From: Actinomycetota bacterium
Lineage (GTDB): Bacteria > Actinomycetota > Nitriliruptoria > Nitriliruptorales > Nitriliruptoraceae
Length of the DNA: 64,000 nt
Assembly: GCA_019347575.1 (NCBI GenBank)
Contig: JAHWKY010000021.1
Span: forward strand, 16,690-80,689
Direction of reading: 5' to 3'
Shown here: one piece after another, positions 32,232 to 41,137 of the stretch
How positions within the stretch are numbered: position 1 is the first letter of the stretch
Layout of the letters: every line of letters starts with the position of its first letter
The notes under the pieces: model-generated
Told to the model about the DNA's origin: nothing
Databases searched by the model: none
Seen by the model: the letters and a program-made list of their open reading frames with translations, nothing else
Position numbers and translations under genes: made by a program

Positions 32232-34583
32232 TCACCGCCTGCGGCGCTCGCGAACGGAGGGGCCGGCCAAAAGCAGCAGGGCGGCGGCGAGGGCAGAGCC
32301 GGACGCGCCCGTGGTGGGCAGGGGCTGACTGGCGGCCTCGGTGGAGGCTGCGACCCTTGCAGCCCCCAGCGGGGTGGAGGTCGGGGCCGGACCCAGCGGA
32401 CGGCCCCCGGGTCCGTCGTTGAACGTCGGCCAGGTGCCGATCGGCGGCTGCTGGCTGACCCCCGGCTTGTTGTAGTCGCACACCCCGTCCGGGAACGCGG
32501 CCTGCATCCTGGCCCACTGGGCATCCGTGAACGTGACGTCGTAGTCGCCGCGGTCCAGGGGCTCGAGCTGGCACTTGAGCACGTCGTTGGTGGCCGGCGC
32601 GCCGGACACGATCCGGGGGCTGGCGCCGTATGGCATCGCTGTTCGACACGTCTCGGGATCCGTGACCCCCTGGCCCGCGATGTTGCCGTCGGGGAAGCAC
32701 ACGTCGACCAGATCCTCGGAGCGGGCGCGGGCGATCCTCACCGCCTTTGGGGCGTCGCTGGTGTCTGCTTCGACGTTGGTCAGCCACCGATCCATCTGAC
32801 CAAAGACGTAGTCGGTGGTCTGATCGGTCGGGGTGAAGCCGGCTCCAGCAGCACGCACGATGACGTGGTTGTCGGCGTGGCCGTTGGCACGGACCAGGCG
32901 CTCCCGCATCGTGAAGGAGTGATAGTCACTGTGCACCTCGGCCGGCGACCACACACGGAAGTCGATGATCGCGGTCTCGGACAGCCCCCGGGATCCGTGG
33001 GTGACGCGTCCTGCCTGGTAGGCGATGCGGAGCGCCTCTGGGTCGGCTGCGGTGCGTTCGGTGATATGCCGGTAGTCGATGTCGAATCCGCCAATCTTCT
33101 CGTTCATATCCACGAATTGCTCGACCGTGATGGCCCCATCCTCCAGCGCACCAAGCCCGTACTGCACGCCGATGTTGTCGTAGGGCCGGCCCGCGAACCC
33201 ATCGGCACGCTCGTTGCCGTAGACGTTGCTCATGAAGTCCTGCACGGTGCAGCGAACCCCGTCTGGGTTGGTGTTCGGGTCGTATACCCAGTCCGGTTGC
33301 TCGGCGACGGGTCGGTCCGCGAACTCCATCCCCCACGAGTCCGGGAGGTCACCGCCGACACAGCCGAACCTCGGGTCGAAGAGCTGCCACCCGAACGCGA
33401 AGACCTCCGCCCACGCCGAGCAGACGGTCGGCAGAACCTCGCCCATGACGGCATTGCGGGCGTGGTGGTCGGCCCACAGGTGAGGCGATCGACGGTCCAT
33501 GTAGCGTTCGAGCAGGTCGCAGTCGATGTACTGCTGCACCGGGGACCAGTCGTCCGGGAAGCTGCAATAGGGCAGGATCCCGTCGTACAGGCCCGGGTAC
33601 GACTCGGCGATCTGGTGCACGTTCACCGAGCCGCCCGAGCAGCCGATCCCGACCGTGAAGCGCGGCACCCCGTAGGACTCGGTGAGGTGCTCTTTGACCA
33701 TGGCGGTGGACTCTGCGGATGTAACGGTATTGAAGTTGTTGCCCAGGATGCTGAAGGAGGTCGAGGCGACCGCCCAGCCACGCGACAGCGCCCGGTGGTC
33801 CAGCACGTCCGCCGGCAGGAGCTGGCGGTGGTCGGGATAGCCGTTGCCTCCGTGCTTCCAGTAGAGCTTGCCGTTCCAGCCACGCTGATCGATCCACGGC
33901 GACCAGTCGGGCTGCTGTGGGTCATATAGCACGGCGATGTCGTAGATCGCCCGGTCGATCACCCCGCGTTCGCGGCGGACGATGTAGGGCAGGGTGTGGC
34001 TCTCGTCGGTGGTGGTCGTCGCGACATCCGAGGGCGGGTCCGCCGGGTCCTCGAGCGGCTCGAAGCTGCCGGTCACCGTCGACCGGTAGAAGAAATCGAA
34101 CGTCGTCGGGGCGGAGCAGTCCTCGTCGGTGGCCTCACCCAGGCCTGCCTCGAGGGTGGAGCACAGAAACGGTTCAAGGTGCGGGCCGGAGAAGATCGGA
34201 CCCTCCACGGGATGGTTGACAACCTCCAGCGCTGCCCCGCGCCCGTCCCCCAGCCTCGCCGTGATCGTGCTGGTCCCAAGCGGCAGGCCGTCCACCAGGG
34301 CTGTCGGCCGCCCGTCCGGCAGCGCCCGGACCGGCACCTGTCTTCCCGCCACCTCCACCACGACATCACCGGCTCTCGCTGGCCCTCGTACCGCCACCAG
34401 CGCGTCACCCCCGGACACGAGATCGGCACGCGACGACAGCACCTCGAGCGCCACCCCGCCGGGGGTGGCGCCGCCCTCCGCCGCCGCGGCCACTACCGGC
34501 ACCGCAACAGCCAGCATCGACGAGACCACGAGCCCCCAGCCCAAATGCCGCGTGCCGCCGCTCACCAGAACTCGAGCGTGCAT
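32232..34583 (-). CDS. DUF6351-type surface hydrolase with LPXTG anchor
   Basis: A 783-residue exported protein. An N-terminal signal peptide (residues ~1-36, hydrophobic core LGWGLVVSSMLAVAVPVVA) is followed by an immunoglobulin-like stretch (~40-125), HPVEGPIFSGPHLEPFLCST, and an alpha/beta-hydrolase-like core with the nucleophile elbow GIGCSGGS (Ser316). The C-terminus is a sortase signal: LPTTG at 755-759, a hydrophobic segment and an Arg-rich tail, so it is probably cell-wall anchored. I assign the DUF6351 family from these stretches; its reaction is not established and ester hydrolysis is inference. It has its own TetR-type operator at 34624-34653. Confidence 0.8.
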   Translation of the reverse strand: MHARVLVSGGTRHLGWGLVVSSMLAVAVPVVAAAAEGGATPGGVALEVLSSRADLVSGGDALVAVRGPARAGDVVVEVAGRQVPVRALPDGRPTALVDGLPLGTSTITARLGDGRGAALEVVNHPVEGPIFSGPHLEPFLCSTLEAGLGEATDEDCSAPTTFDFFYRSTVTGSFEPLEDPADPPSDVATTTTDESHTLPYIVRRERGVIDRAIYDIAVLYDPQQPDWSPWIDQRGWNGKLYWKHGGNGYPDHRQLLPADVLDHRALSRGWAVASTSFSILGNNFNTVTSAESTAMVKEHLTESYGVPRFTVGIGCSGGSVNVHQIAESYPGLYDGILPYCSFPDDWSPVQQYIDCDLLERYMDRRSPHLWADHHARNAVMGEVLPTVCSAWAEVFAFGWQLFDPRFGCVGGDLPDSWGMEFADRPVAEQPDWVYDPNTNPDGVRCTVQDFMSNVYGNERADGFAGRPYDNIGVQYGLGALEDGAITVEQFVDMNEKIGGFDIDYRHITERTAADPEALRIAYQAGRVTHGSRGLSETAIIDFRVWSPAEVHSDYHSFTMRERLVRANGHADNHVIVRAAGAGFTPTDQTTDYVFGQMDRWLTNVEADTSDAPKAVRIARARSEDLVDVCFPDGNIAGQGVTDPETCRTAMPYGASPRIVSGAPATNDVLKCQLEPLDRGDYDVTFTDAQWARMQAAFPDGVCDYNKPGVSQQPPIGTWPTFNDGPGGRPLGPAPTSTPLGAARVAASTEAASQPLPTTGASGSALAAALLLLAGPSVRERRRR

Positions 34584-34623
34584 CCCACCCTCCGGTGTCA
34601 GGCTCTCCCAGGATTTCTCGACG

Positions 34624-34653
34624 ACGATACTAGACTATAGACGCTGGTACCGT
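34624..34653. promoter_or_regulatory. 30-bp TetR-type operator (site d)
   Basis: ACGATACTA, 12-bp spacer, TGGTACCGT; 7 of 9 arm positions pair. It lies 41 bp before the DUF6351 start and shares its arms and spacer with sites at 35690, 42191 and 44637. A CTATAG block inside the spacer is shared with the 44637 site. Confidence 0.75.
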
Positions 34654-34992
34654 CAATCGTCTACAACCTTCGGGGTGCAATAGCGAGTGAACGGCACGGT
34701 GCGTGGGCATCCCAGTACGGCACGCGCATGAGCCACCGCGGGTTCGGTTAGAGAGTCTGGGTTCCCTGGGTTCCGTAGAGTCGCGAGGATTCTCATGCTG
34801 CTGGGCTGTTGGATCGAGGGCACGAGCTTGCTCATGACCTCGACCAGCACTGTGTCCCGCTACCGCTACCGGCCCACCCACGCAGCAGCGCGTTCACGCG
34901 GAGCAGCAACGCCGTGGGCGGGATGGGTTGGACTCCGAGCTCCGGTTGCGGAGGTCTTCACGGAACGGTTGGGGTTCAGCCCTGGGACGTCG
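34654..34992. other. 339-bp stretch without a supportable gene
   Basis: Between the operator and the end of the TetR gene. Short open frames exist on both strands (for example 34653-34850 minus, 65 codons) but none has a ribosome site, recognisable domain or neighbour-like codon use. It may be remnant sequence. Confidence 0.5.
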
Positions 34993-35676
34993 TCACGTCT
35001 CCGCGCGCTTGGATCTGCGGCGGCGGCCATTGCCGTCGCCGCGTGTGTCAGGGGCGGTCGTGATGCCGTGCAGGATGATCGAGGTCAGCTCTTCGAACGC
35101 GTTGGCCTCGGAGGTGGCCAGGCTGCGTAGGACGCGCGGATGCTGGAGGCGGGCGAGGCCTGCATCCAGCGTCTGCGCGACGAGGTACGGATGGACCGGG
35201 CGGAACACGCCTCTGTCGATCCCCTCCTGGATGACGCCACTGAGCACCGTGGCGGCGAACTCGTAGTGGGCGTTGAAGAGACGACGTGCCGGTCCGTGGT
35301 TCTCGATGTCTTCGGCGAAGGACACGCTGACGGAACGGATCTCCGCGATCGCGACGCCCATGAACGCCTGCACACGCTCGATGGGGTCATCCAGTTCTCG
35401 CAGCTGCTCATGAGCGCGTTTGCCCATGCGCTGCAGGAGCCGATCGAGCACGAGCAGGACCAGTTCGTCTTTGCTGTCTGCGAGTTCGTAGAGGGTGCGC
35501 CGTGAGCACCGCAACCGCTCGGCGAGATCTCCTACCGTGAGGTGCCGGAATCCCTCTTTAAGGATGATGGTTTCCAGCCCCGTGAGTATCTCCTCTTGGC
35601 GCTCGGTGAAGGGACCGGCTGCTATCGGTGCCGGCGGCGGCATTCGCGGGGCGAGGTCGGTGGCGAGATCAGACAT
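34993..35676 (-). CDS. TetR-family transcriptional regulator
   Basis: A 227-residue TetR protein: the helix-turn-helix region spans residues ~26-70 (ILTGLETIILKEGFRHLTVG, LAERLRCSRRTLYELADSKD), followed by an all-helical ligand/dimer domain and a basic tail (GNGRRRRSKRAET). Its own start is 14 bp from a 30-bp dyad (35690-35719) that also occurs before the hydrolase, transporter and beta-oxidation genes, so it is the probable local repressor with autoregulation. Confidence 0.9.
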   Translation of the reverse strand: MSDLATDLAPRMPPPAPIAAGPFTERQEEILTGLETIILKEGFRHLTVGDLAERLRCSRRTLYELADSKDELVLLVLDRLLQRMGKRAHEQLRELDDPIERVQAFMGVAIAEIRSVSVSFAEDIENHGPARRLFNAHYEFAATVLSGVIQEGIDRGVFRPVHPYLVAQTLDAGLARLQHPRVLRSLATSEANAFEELTSIILHGITTAPDTRGDGNGRRRRSKRAET

Positions 35677-35689
35677 GGGGAGAAGCTCC

Positions 35690-35719
35690 GTGGTATCGGA
35701 TTAGGAACTAAGGTACCGC
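35690..35719. promoter_or_regulatory. 30-bp TetR-type operator (site e, autoregulatory)
   Basis: GTGGTATCG, 12-bp spacer, AGGTACCGC; 6 of 9 arm positions pair. It lies directly upstream of the TetR gene. Confidence 0.7.
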
Positions 35720-35783
35720 CTACTTCGCCCGTCTCGGACGACCCCGCGGGTGGCTCTCGGTGTTGGACCTAGTCGTCGCCGGT

Positions 35784-37316
35784 TCAGAAGCTCGTCCTCC
35801 AGCCAGGATCCGGTGTAACCCAGCGGCCATCCACGCAGCATCTGGTTACGCTGACTGCGTCGGCGCCCGAGCGATCTCCGGGGCCGAACCTCGGCGGTGG
35901 CACGTAGGGGGTCTGCCAGCCGTTCATCTTGGTTTCGATCGCGGACACGAACGTCTCCCTCGTCAGGCTCTGCCCGGTCTGTTCCAGCGCCTCGATGTAG
36001 AACTGCGTCATCACGTAGATCAACACCATCGCGTCTTCCGTCTCGGCCCCGGAGTCCGGGTAGTGCTTCTGCATGACCTGGGCGAACTCCCGGCCCACCG
36101 GTGTCTCGAGAGTGGGCGCTACCCCGAGCGTCTCGATGCCGTCGGCGGCGCCGCCGGTGGCCGTGGCGGTGATGTCGAGGTTCCAGCTGGCCCCCACCCC
36201 GGTCCAGATGGGGTCGTAGCCGAGCGTTCGGCCGTCGCGCAGCATGCACGATGCCCCGATGGGGCCCGCCATGACGAACACCACACCTACGTTGCGTGAT
36301 TGCAGGTTGTTCACTTCGTTGGCGCAGGTCGCCTGGTTTCGATCGATGGGTTGCTCGAAGACAACCTCGAGGCCCTGTTCCGCGGCCGTGGCTTTGAAGA
36401 CTTCCTTGGCATCTTGAGCCGGGCCGGAGGTCTCGAACACCACCGCGATGGTCCGGTCACCGGCACGCAGGTGGTTCTTGATGAAGCCTGGGAGGATGCG
36501 CGCCTGGGTGGTCCAGTACGGGAAGGGTGTGAACGTGTACCGCAGCTGCCTGGCCTGCTCGCCGGAGATGTTCCCTGCTACGAAGGGCACCCGGTCCTGT
36601 TCCACAAACCCCGCCAGGATCTCGTTGCTCTGGCTGATCAGGGAGAGGAACGCGAAGGTCTCGTCGCGGGCGCGACGCTCGTTGGCTCGGATGGTGCCGG
36701 CGTCTCCGGTGCCGTCGTCATAGGACTTGACCGCGAGTTTGCGGCCGTGGATACCACCTCTCTCATTGACCTCGTTGAAGGCGGCCTGTACCACGAGTTC
36801 GGCGTTACGGGCGTAGGTCGCGTAGGCACCGGTCTTGGGGTAGAAGAGCCCGAGCGTCACCTGGCCTGGCGTCACGCCTACCTCTCGGACCTGTTCCTGG
36901 GATGGTGGAGGTTGTTCCGGAGCTGGGCTCTCCTCAGCGCCGCGGCCCTCCTCGCTGTCCCCGCTGGTAGGGGCGGGCCCAGCGTTGCTACCTCCTGGCT
37001 GTGCTGCGGAGCCTGGTTGCGAGCCCGGCGCGCTGGTGTTCGCCAGGGGGGGCGCGGTCCTGCCGGGTTCTGTTAGCGCCGTTGCCCCGGATTCCGTGGC
37101 CGTCTCCGTCGGTGCGCTTGGTACCGCAAGCTGGTTGACGTCTCCGACGTCCGGGGCGGCGGCTTGGCCGTCGGTGACGCTGATGCCGGCGTTGCGGTAC
37201 TTGCCCACCGAGCCGGCGCAGGCGGAGAGGGTCAACGTCAGGACGACCCCGATCGACAACGTCGTGACGGGGAACGGACGGCGTGTGACGTGCTCGCGAG
37301 TGGCGATGATGTTCAT
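35784..37316 (-). CDS. Liv-type ABC transporter substrate-binding lipoprotein, long linker
   Basis: A 510-residue type I periplasmic-binding-fold lipoprotein. ATG 37316 follows GAGGAC. The signal peptide ends in LTLSAC with lipidated Cys33; residues ~34-150 are a Gly/Pro/Ser/Thr/Glu-rich low-complexity linker, then the ligand domain starts (VTLGLFYPKTGAYATYARNA, YDDGTGDAGTIRANERRARD). The linker is far longer than that of the binding protein at 17886 and would hold the domain well away from the membrane. Encoded at the 3' end of the second transporter operon. Confidence 0.9.
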   Translation of the reverse strand: MNIIATREHVTRRPFPVTTLSIGVVLTLTLSACAGSVGKYRNAGISVTDGQAAAPDVGDVNQLAVPSAPTETATESGATALTEPGRTAPPLANTSAPGSQPGSAAQPGGSNAGPAPTSGDSEEGRGAEESPAPEQPPPSQEQVREVGVTPGQVTLGLFYPKTGAYATYARNAELVVQAAFNEVNERGGIHGRKLAVKSYDDGTGDAGTIRANERRARDETFAFLSLISQSNEILAGFVEQDRVPFVAGNISGEQARQLRYTFTPFPYWTTQARILPGFIKNHLRAGDRTIAVVFETSGPAQDAKEVFKATAAEQGLEVVFEQPIDRNQATCANEVNNLQSRNVGVVFVMAGPIGASCMLRDGRTLGYDPIWTGVGASWNLDITATATGGAADGIETLGVAPTLETPVGREFAQVMQKHYPDSGAETEDAMVLIYVMTQFYIEALEQTGQSLTRETFVSAIETKMNGWQTPYVPPPRFGPGDRSGADAVSVTRCCVDGRWVTPDPGWRTSF

Positions 37317-37329
37317 GGCTGTCCTCACA

Positions 37330-38070
37330 TCAGGTGTCCGTTGCGGGAGTCGTTCCGGCGTGACCGCCCAGATAGAGAGCCGCGATCCGCTGGTCTTCGC
37401 TGAGGTTGGCGGCGGTTCCCTCCAGGGCGACGCGTCCGCGTTCGAGTATGTAGGCGCGATCCGCGACGCGGAGTGCCGCGCGGGCGTTCTGTTCGACCAT
37501 GAGCACGGAGGTGCCCCTGTGCCGGATCTCGGTCAAAGCGTCGAAGACCTGCTCCACCAGCACCGGCGCCAACCCCAACGAGGCTTCGTCGACCATCAGC
37601 AGCCGCGGTTGCGCCATGAGCCCTCTACCGATCGCGAGCATCTGCTGCTGCCCGCCCGACAGGGCTGCGGCTATCTGATGGCGTCGTTCCGCGAGCACGG
37701 GGAAGAGCTCGAAGACCTCACCGAAGGAGGCTGGATGGTCGTCGTTGCGCCGGCGTGCGTACGCGCCCATCCGCAGGTTCTCCTCCACCGTCAGGTCGCC
37801 GAAGATGTGCCGGCCTTCCGGCACGTGGACCAGCCCCGCACGGACGCGGCGGTAGGCGCTGGTGCTGGACATGTCCGCACCGTCGAAGTGGATCTCGGCA
37901 TCGGAACGCACGAGCACACCCGAGATCGTGCGCAGCAGGGTCGTCTTGCCGGCACCGTTGGCCCCGAGGACCGCGATCAGTTCCCCCTGCCCCACATGCA
38001 GGGATAGGTCGGTCAGGACGGCGACGCTGCCGTAGCCGCTGGTTTTGATGGTGGCGTCGAGCAGTGTCAC
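37330..38070 (-). CDS. livF: Liv-type ABC transporter ATPase (LivF-like)
   Basis: A 246-residue ATPase: Walker A GANGAGKTT, IFGDLTVEENLRMGAY, signature LSGGQQQMLAIGRGLM, Walker B LLMVDEASLGLAP (Ala instead of the usual Pro after Asp-Glu). GTG 38070 overlaps the LivG stop. Second copy of this gene type in the window. Confidence 0.92.
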   Translation of the reverse strand: MTLLDATIKTSGYGSVAVLTDLSLHVGQGELIAVLGANGAGKTTLLRTISGVLVRSDAEIHFDGADMSSTSAYRRVRAGLVHVPEGRHIFGDLTVEENLRMGAYARRRNDDHPASFGEVFELFPVLAERRHQIAAALSGGQQQMLAIGRGLMAQPRLLMVDEASLGLAPVLVEQVFDALTEIRHRGTSVLMVEQNARAALRVADRAYILERGRVALEGTAANLSEDQRIAALYLGGHAGTTPATDT

Positions 38071-38894
38071 TGCGAGGCTTCCGTGGCGGTCGTTCCCAGG
38101 TACGACTCGATCACGCGCTCGTCGTTGCGGATCGCCTCTGGGGGACCTTCCGCGAGCACGGTTCCGAAGTTGAGGACGTAGAGATGGTCGACCACGTTCA
38201 TGGCGAGTCCCATGTCGTGCTCGATAAGCAGGATCGCCAGGTCCCTCTCGGCGTGGATGGTGCGCAGCGCCTGGCCAAGCTGCGCGGTTTCCTCGGGTCC
38301 GACGCCGGAGGAGGGTTCGTCGAGCAGTAGCAGTCGGGGGCGGCGCAGGAGCACGCATCCCAGCTCGACCAGCTTGGCGGTTCCGGTAGGCAGGTCTCGG
38401 ACGGACGCACCCAAGAGGTCGGTGAGCTCGAGCAACTCGATCACGCCGAGGCGCTCCTCCCGGTCTCGTGCTTCGCTGTGTCGGGCGGTGGGTGTCAGGA
38501 GGCCCACCAGTTCCTCGCCCAGCCAGCCCACGTCTTGCGCGATCCGGAGGTTCTCGTCGACGGTGGCGAGCTTGTCCAGGCCGACGTTCTGGAACGTGCG
38601 GCCGAGGCCGGCCCGGGCCCGCCGGTCCGGGGGCCAGGCGTTGATACGACGGCCCGCCAGGCGGACGCGGCCCCGGTCGGGATGCACGAAGCCGCTGACG
38701 ACGTTGAACAGGGTGGTCTTGCCCGCTCCGTTGGGGCCGATGAGGCCCACGAAGCCGCGCCTTGGTACGTGAAGACTGACGCTGTCCAGCGCACGGACGA
38801 CACCGAACTGCACGGTGACGTCAGCCAGCTGCAGGATGGATCCTCGCCCACGGTCGTGAGCACGGCTTGGTCGTCCGCTGCGGTTGGGGGTCAC
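38067..38894 (-). CDS. livG: Liv-type ABC transporter ATPase (LivG-like)
   Basis: A 275-residue ATPase with Walker A GPNGAGKTT, ARAGLGRTFQNVGLDKLATV, Walker B LLLLDEPSSGVGPEE and IEHDMGLAMNVVDH. The signature reads LPTGTAKLVELGCVL, without the LSxGQ core, like the LivG at 15095, so the composite ATPase site opposite LivF is probably the active one. Confidence 0.92.
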   Translation of the reverse strand: MTPNRSGRPSRAHDRGRGSILQLADVTVQFGVVRALDSVSLHVPRRGFVGLIGPNGAGKTTLFNVVSGFVHPDRGRVRLAGRRINAWPPDRRARAGLGRTFQNVGLDKLATVDENLRIAQDVGWLGEELVGLLTPTARHSEARDREERLGVIELLELTDLLGASVRDLPTGTAKLVELGCVLLRRPRLLLLDEPSSGVGPEETAQLGQALRTIHAERDLAILLIEHDMGLAMNVVDHLYVLNFGTVLAEGPPEAIRNDERVIESYLGTTATEASQ

Positions 38895-39202
38895 GCGACC
38901 CCCTTCACTCGCGGGTCCGGTGTCGGCTCATCGAGTGCCTCGCGGATCGCGACCACATCGTCCTCGATGTCGTCGAAGCGGTCACGGAGCTCCTCCAGTG
39001 CCTCACGCATGGCGCGCGTGTCGTCATAGCTGTGCATGCTCGTGCCGATCATCACCAGCGCGATCCCGCCGATCCCGCCGCTGGCGAGGTAGGCGAGCTG
39101 GACGGCGACCACCGGCGTGGACTGAACGCCTACCCAACCCCCTGCGATGGTGGCGAGTCCGGCGGCGATCACGATCCAGCCCAGGGCTTTGCGTGGGGGC
39201 AT
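38891..39202 (-). CDS. small two-helix membrane protein with coiled-coil tail, in transporter operon
   Basis: A 103-residue protein with two hydrophobic segments (residues ~8-27, LGWIVIAAGLATIAGG, and ~33-53, VQLAYLASGGIGGIALVMIG) and a C-terminal acidic helix with heptad character (MREALEELRDRFDDIEDDVV). No family recognised. It overlaps LivG by 4 nt and lies 1 nt after LivM, so it is made with the transporter. Such a component is not part of ordinary Liv systems and may be an accessory or regulatory subunit. Confidence 0.8.
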   Translation of the reverse strand: MPPRKALGWIVIAAGLATIAGGWVGVQSTPVVAVQLAYLASGGIGGIALVMIGTSMHSYDDTRAMREALEELRDRFDDIEDDVVAIREALDEPTPDPRVKGVA

Positions 39203-39203
39203 G

Positions 39204-40262
39204 TCAGACCTCCTCTGTGGATACGCGTGTGTCTGTGGCGGACGTTCGGTGGTGTGTTAGGCGTCGGATCAGCTGGCTGATGGCGTGCAGCTGCCCGTTG
39301 ATGCCGCGCGGTTCCACGAGGACGACCAGCAGGATCCCCAGCGGACCCAGCAGGCCCACGATCCGCCCCAGATCACCGAGCAGGATCGGCACGGCGCCCA
39401 GAGCCGCGGCGGCGAGGAGCGAGCCCCACACGGGTCCACGACCACCGAGCAGGACCGCCGACAGGTAGAGGATCGAGTGGCCGGGCGGGAAGACCGCGGG
39501 TCCGGCTTGGCCGATCGCCAGAACGGTGATGCCGCCCGCCAGTCCCGCGGTGGCGCCCGCGAACAGGAACGCGAACAGCTTGTGCGCGCCGACGTTGATG
39601 CCGTAGGAGGCGGCAACCTCCTCGTCGTGAGCCACGAGCCGGCTGGCCTCACCGATGGCCGATGCGCCCAGCCGTCGGGTGGCCGCGCTGACGGCCACCA
39701 CGAGCAGGATCACGGGAACGACGAAGGCGTTGCTGTCGCGTATGTCGAAGCCGAGGAACGAGAAGTCGGCCAGGGGCACGCCAGCGCTGGATGGCACCAG
39801 CCACGGTTGGACGAACAACCAGCGATCGGCGGCGAAGCCGAATGCCAGCGTGGTGATCGCTAGCGCGAAGCCGCGGATGCGCAGGGCCGGTAGGCCGATC
39901 GCCAGGCTGGCCAGGACGGCGGCTGCCATTCCGGCGAGCACCGCGAGCGGGAGCGGCAACCCGACGTCAGCGTTTACGCGGGCGGTCACGAACGCGCCGA
40001 TGCCGACGAAGGCAACCTGTGCCACCGACACCTGACCGGTCCAGTGGACCAGCGCGTGCAGGCCAGAGGCGACGAGCATGGTGATCCCGGCCGTGATGAT
40101 AACGGCGTTGCCGAAGCTGCCGAACAGGCGAGTTAGCAGAACCAGAGCCGCTGCGACTAACAGCGGCGCCGTGAGGCCGGCAACCCGTCTGGTCGTCGCC
40201 CATCCCACGGGGGATGCAGCTGTGCGGGGCGGCCGCTCGGTTGTGCTGGTGTCTGCGGTCAT
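39204..40262 (-). CDS. livM: Liv-type ABC transporter permease (LivM-like)
   Basis: A 352-residue integral membrane protein with about ten hydrophobic segments. LivM-type stretches: LVHWTGQVSVAQVAFVGIGAFV, LRIRGFALAITTLAFGFAAD, and the coupling loop ASRLVAHDEEVAASYGIN. Its GTG/ATG junction with the LivH gene overlaps by one base. Confidence 0.92.
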   Translation of the reverse strand: MTADTSTTERPPRTAASPVGWATTRRVAGLTAPLLVAAALVLLTRLFGSFGNAVIITAGITMLVASGLHALVHWTGQVSVAQVAFVGIGAFVTARVNADVGLPLPLAVLAGMAAAVLASLAIGLPALRIRGFALAITTLAFGFAADRWLFVQPWLVPSSAGVPLADFSFLGFDIRDSNAFVVPVILLVVAVSAATRRLGASAIGEASRLVAHDEEVAASYGINVGAHKLFAFLFAGATAGLAGGITVLAIGQAGPAVFPPGHSILYLSAVLLGGRGPVWGSLLAAAALGAVPILLGDLGRIVGLLGPLGILLVVLVEPRGINGQLHAISQLIRRLTHHRTSATDTRVSTEEV

Positions 40263-41113
40263 CAGACCGTCCGTCCGGCGAGTTGCGTGGGTCGTAGGGT
40301 CAGGACGGCAACGATGACCACGACGAGAACCGCCTCAGGCAGGCCCGGTTGGTTCGTGATCTGGGTCAGGGCGGACTCGGCCATCCCCAGCGCCACGCCG
40401 GCCCCGAGGCTGCCCGCGACGTTGCTCATCCCTGCCAGTAGCGCCGCGGCGAAGCCACGGATGGCGAGCAGTGTCATGAAGAAGACGTGGAAGCTGACGA
40501 GTGGAGCCACCAGCACGGCGGCCAGTCCGGCCAGCGCGCCGGCGACCGTCCAGGTCACAAGGTCGACCAGTAGGACGTTGACGCCCATCAGCTCCGCGGC
40601 GTACGCGTCGGTCGCGCTGGCGCGGAACAGCAGACCCGCCCGCGTGTAGCGGAACAGCGGTACGAACAACACCGCGAGCACCACTAGGGTCACAAGCACG
40701 AGCAACCGTGGCCCGACGAAGCTCAATCCCAATACGTCTAGGCGGAGATCGGCAAGCGGTGCCGGAGCGAAGTAGGGAGTCGGCCCCCAGATCTCCAGCC
40801 CGACGAATAGCAGTACGCCGGCAACCGCCAGCGTGCCGATCAGCATGGTCAACGGCTCGTGTCGGCGCTTGGCCAGAACCAGCAGCGTGGCGCCTCCGAT
40901 CACCCCCGCGGCGGCGACGCCGACCATCGCGGCGGTGAAGTAGGGCCAGCCTCGCTCCGTTGCGAGCGTGTAGGCGAGGAACGCACCGATCATCCCGGTC
41001 TCGGCGTTCGCGAAGTGCAGCGTGCGTGACTTCTTGAACACCAGTGCCAACCCGACCGCGACCAGCCCGTAGATCGCGCCGATCACCAGCCCGTTCGTCA
41101 ACACGGAGCGCAC
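40262..41113 (-). CDS. livH: Liv-type ABC transporter permease (LivH-like)
   Basis: A 283-residue permease: LTNGLVIGAIYGLVAVGLAL, FANAETGMIGAFLAYTLATE, and GLLFRASATDAYAAELMGVN (coupling loop), with eight or so membrane segments. It follows the secreted Pro-rich protein gene by 24 nt. Confidence 0.92.
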   Translation of the reverse strand: MRSVLTNGLVIGAIYGLVAVGLALVFKKSRTLHFANAETGMIGAFLAYTLATERGWPYFTAAMVGVAAAGVIGGATLLVLAKRRHEPLTMLIGTLAVAGVLLFVGLEIWGPTPYFAPAPLADLRLDVLGLSFVGPRLLVLVTLVVLAVLFVPLFRYTRAGLLFRASATDAYAAELMGVNVLLVDLVTWTVAGALAGLAAVLVAPLVSFHVFFMTLLAIRGFAAALLAGMSNVAGSLGAGVALGMAESALTQITNQPGLPEAVLVVVIVAVLTLRPTQLAGRTV

Positions 41114-41137
41114 GTCAGCCTCCCTGCGCTGTTCGGT

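Noticed and set aside
32028..33929. 633-codon plus-strand open frame
   Set aside because: Shadow of the DUF6351 hydrolase, which has signal peptide, nucleophile elbow and LPXTG tail on the minus strand.
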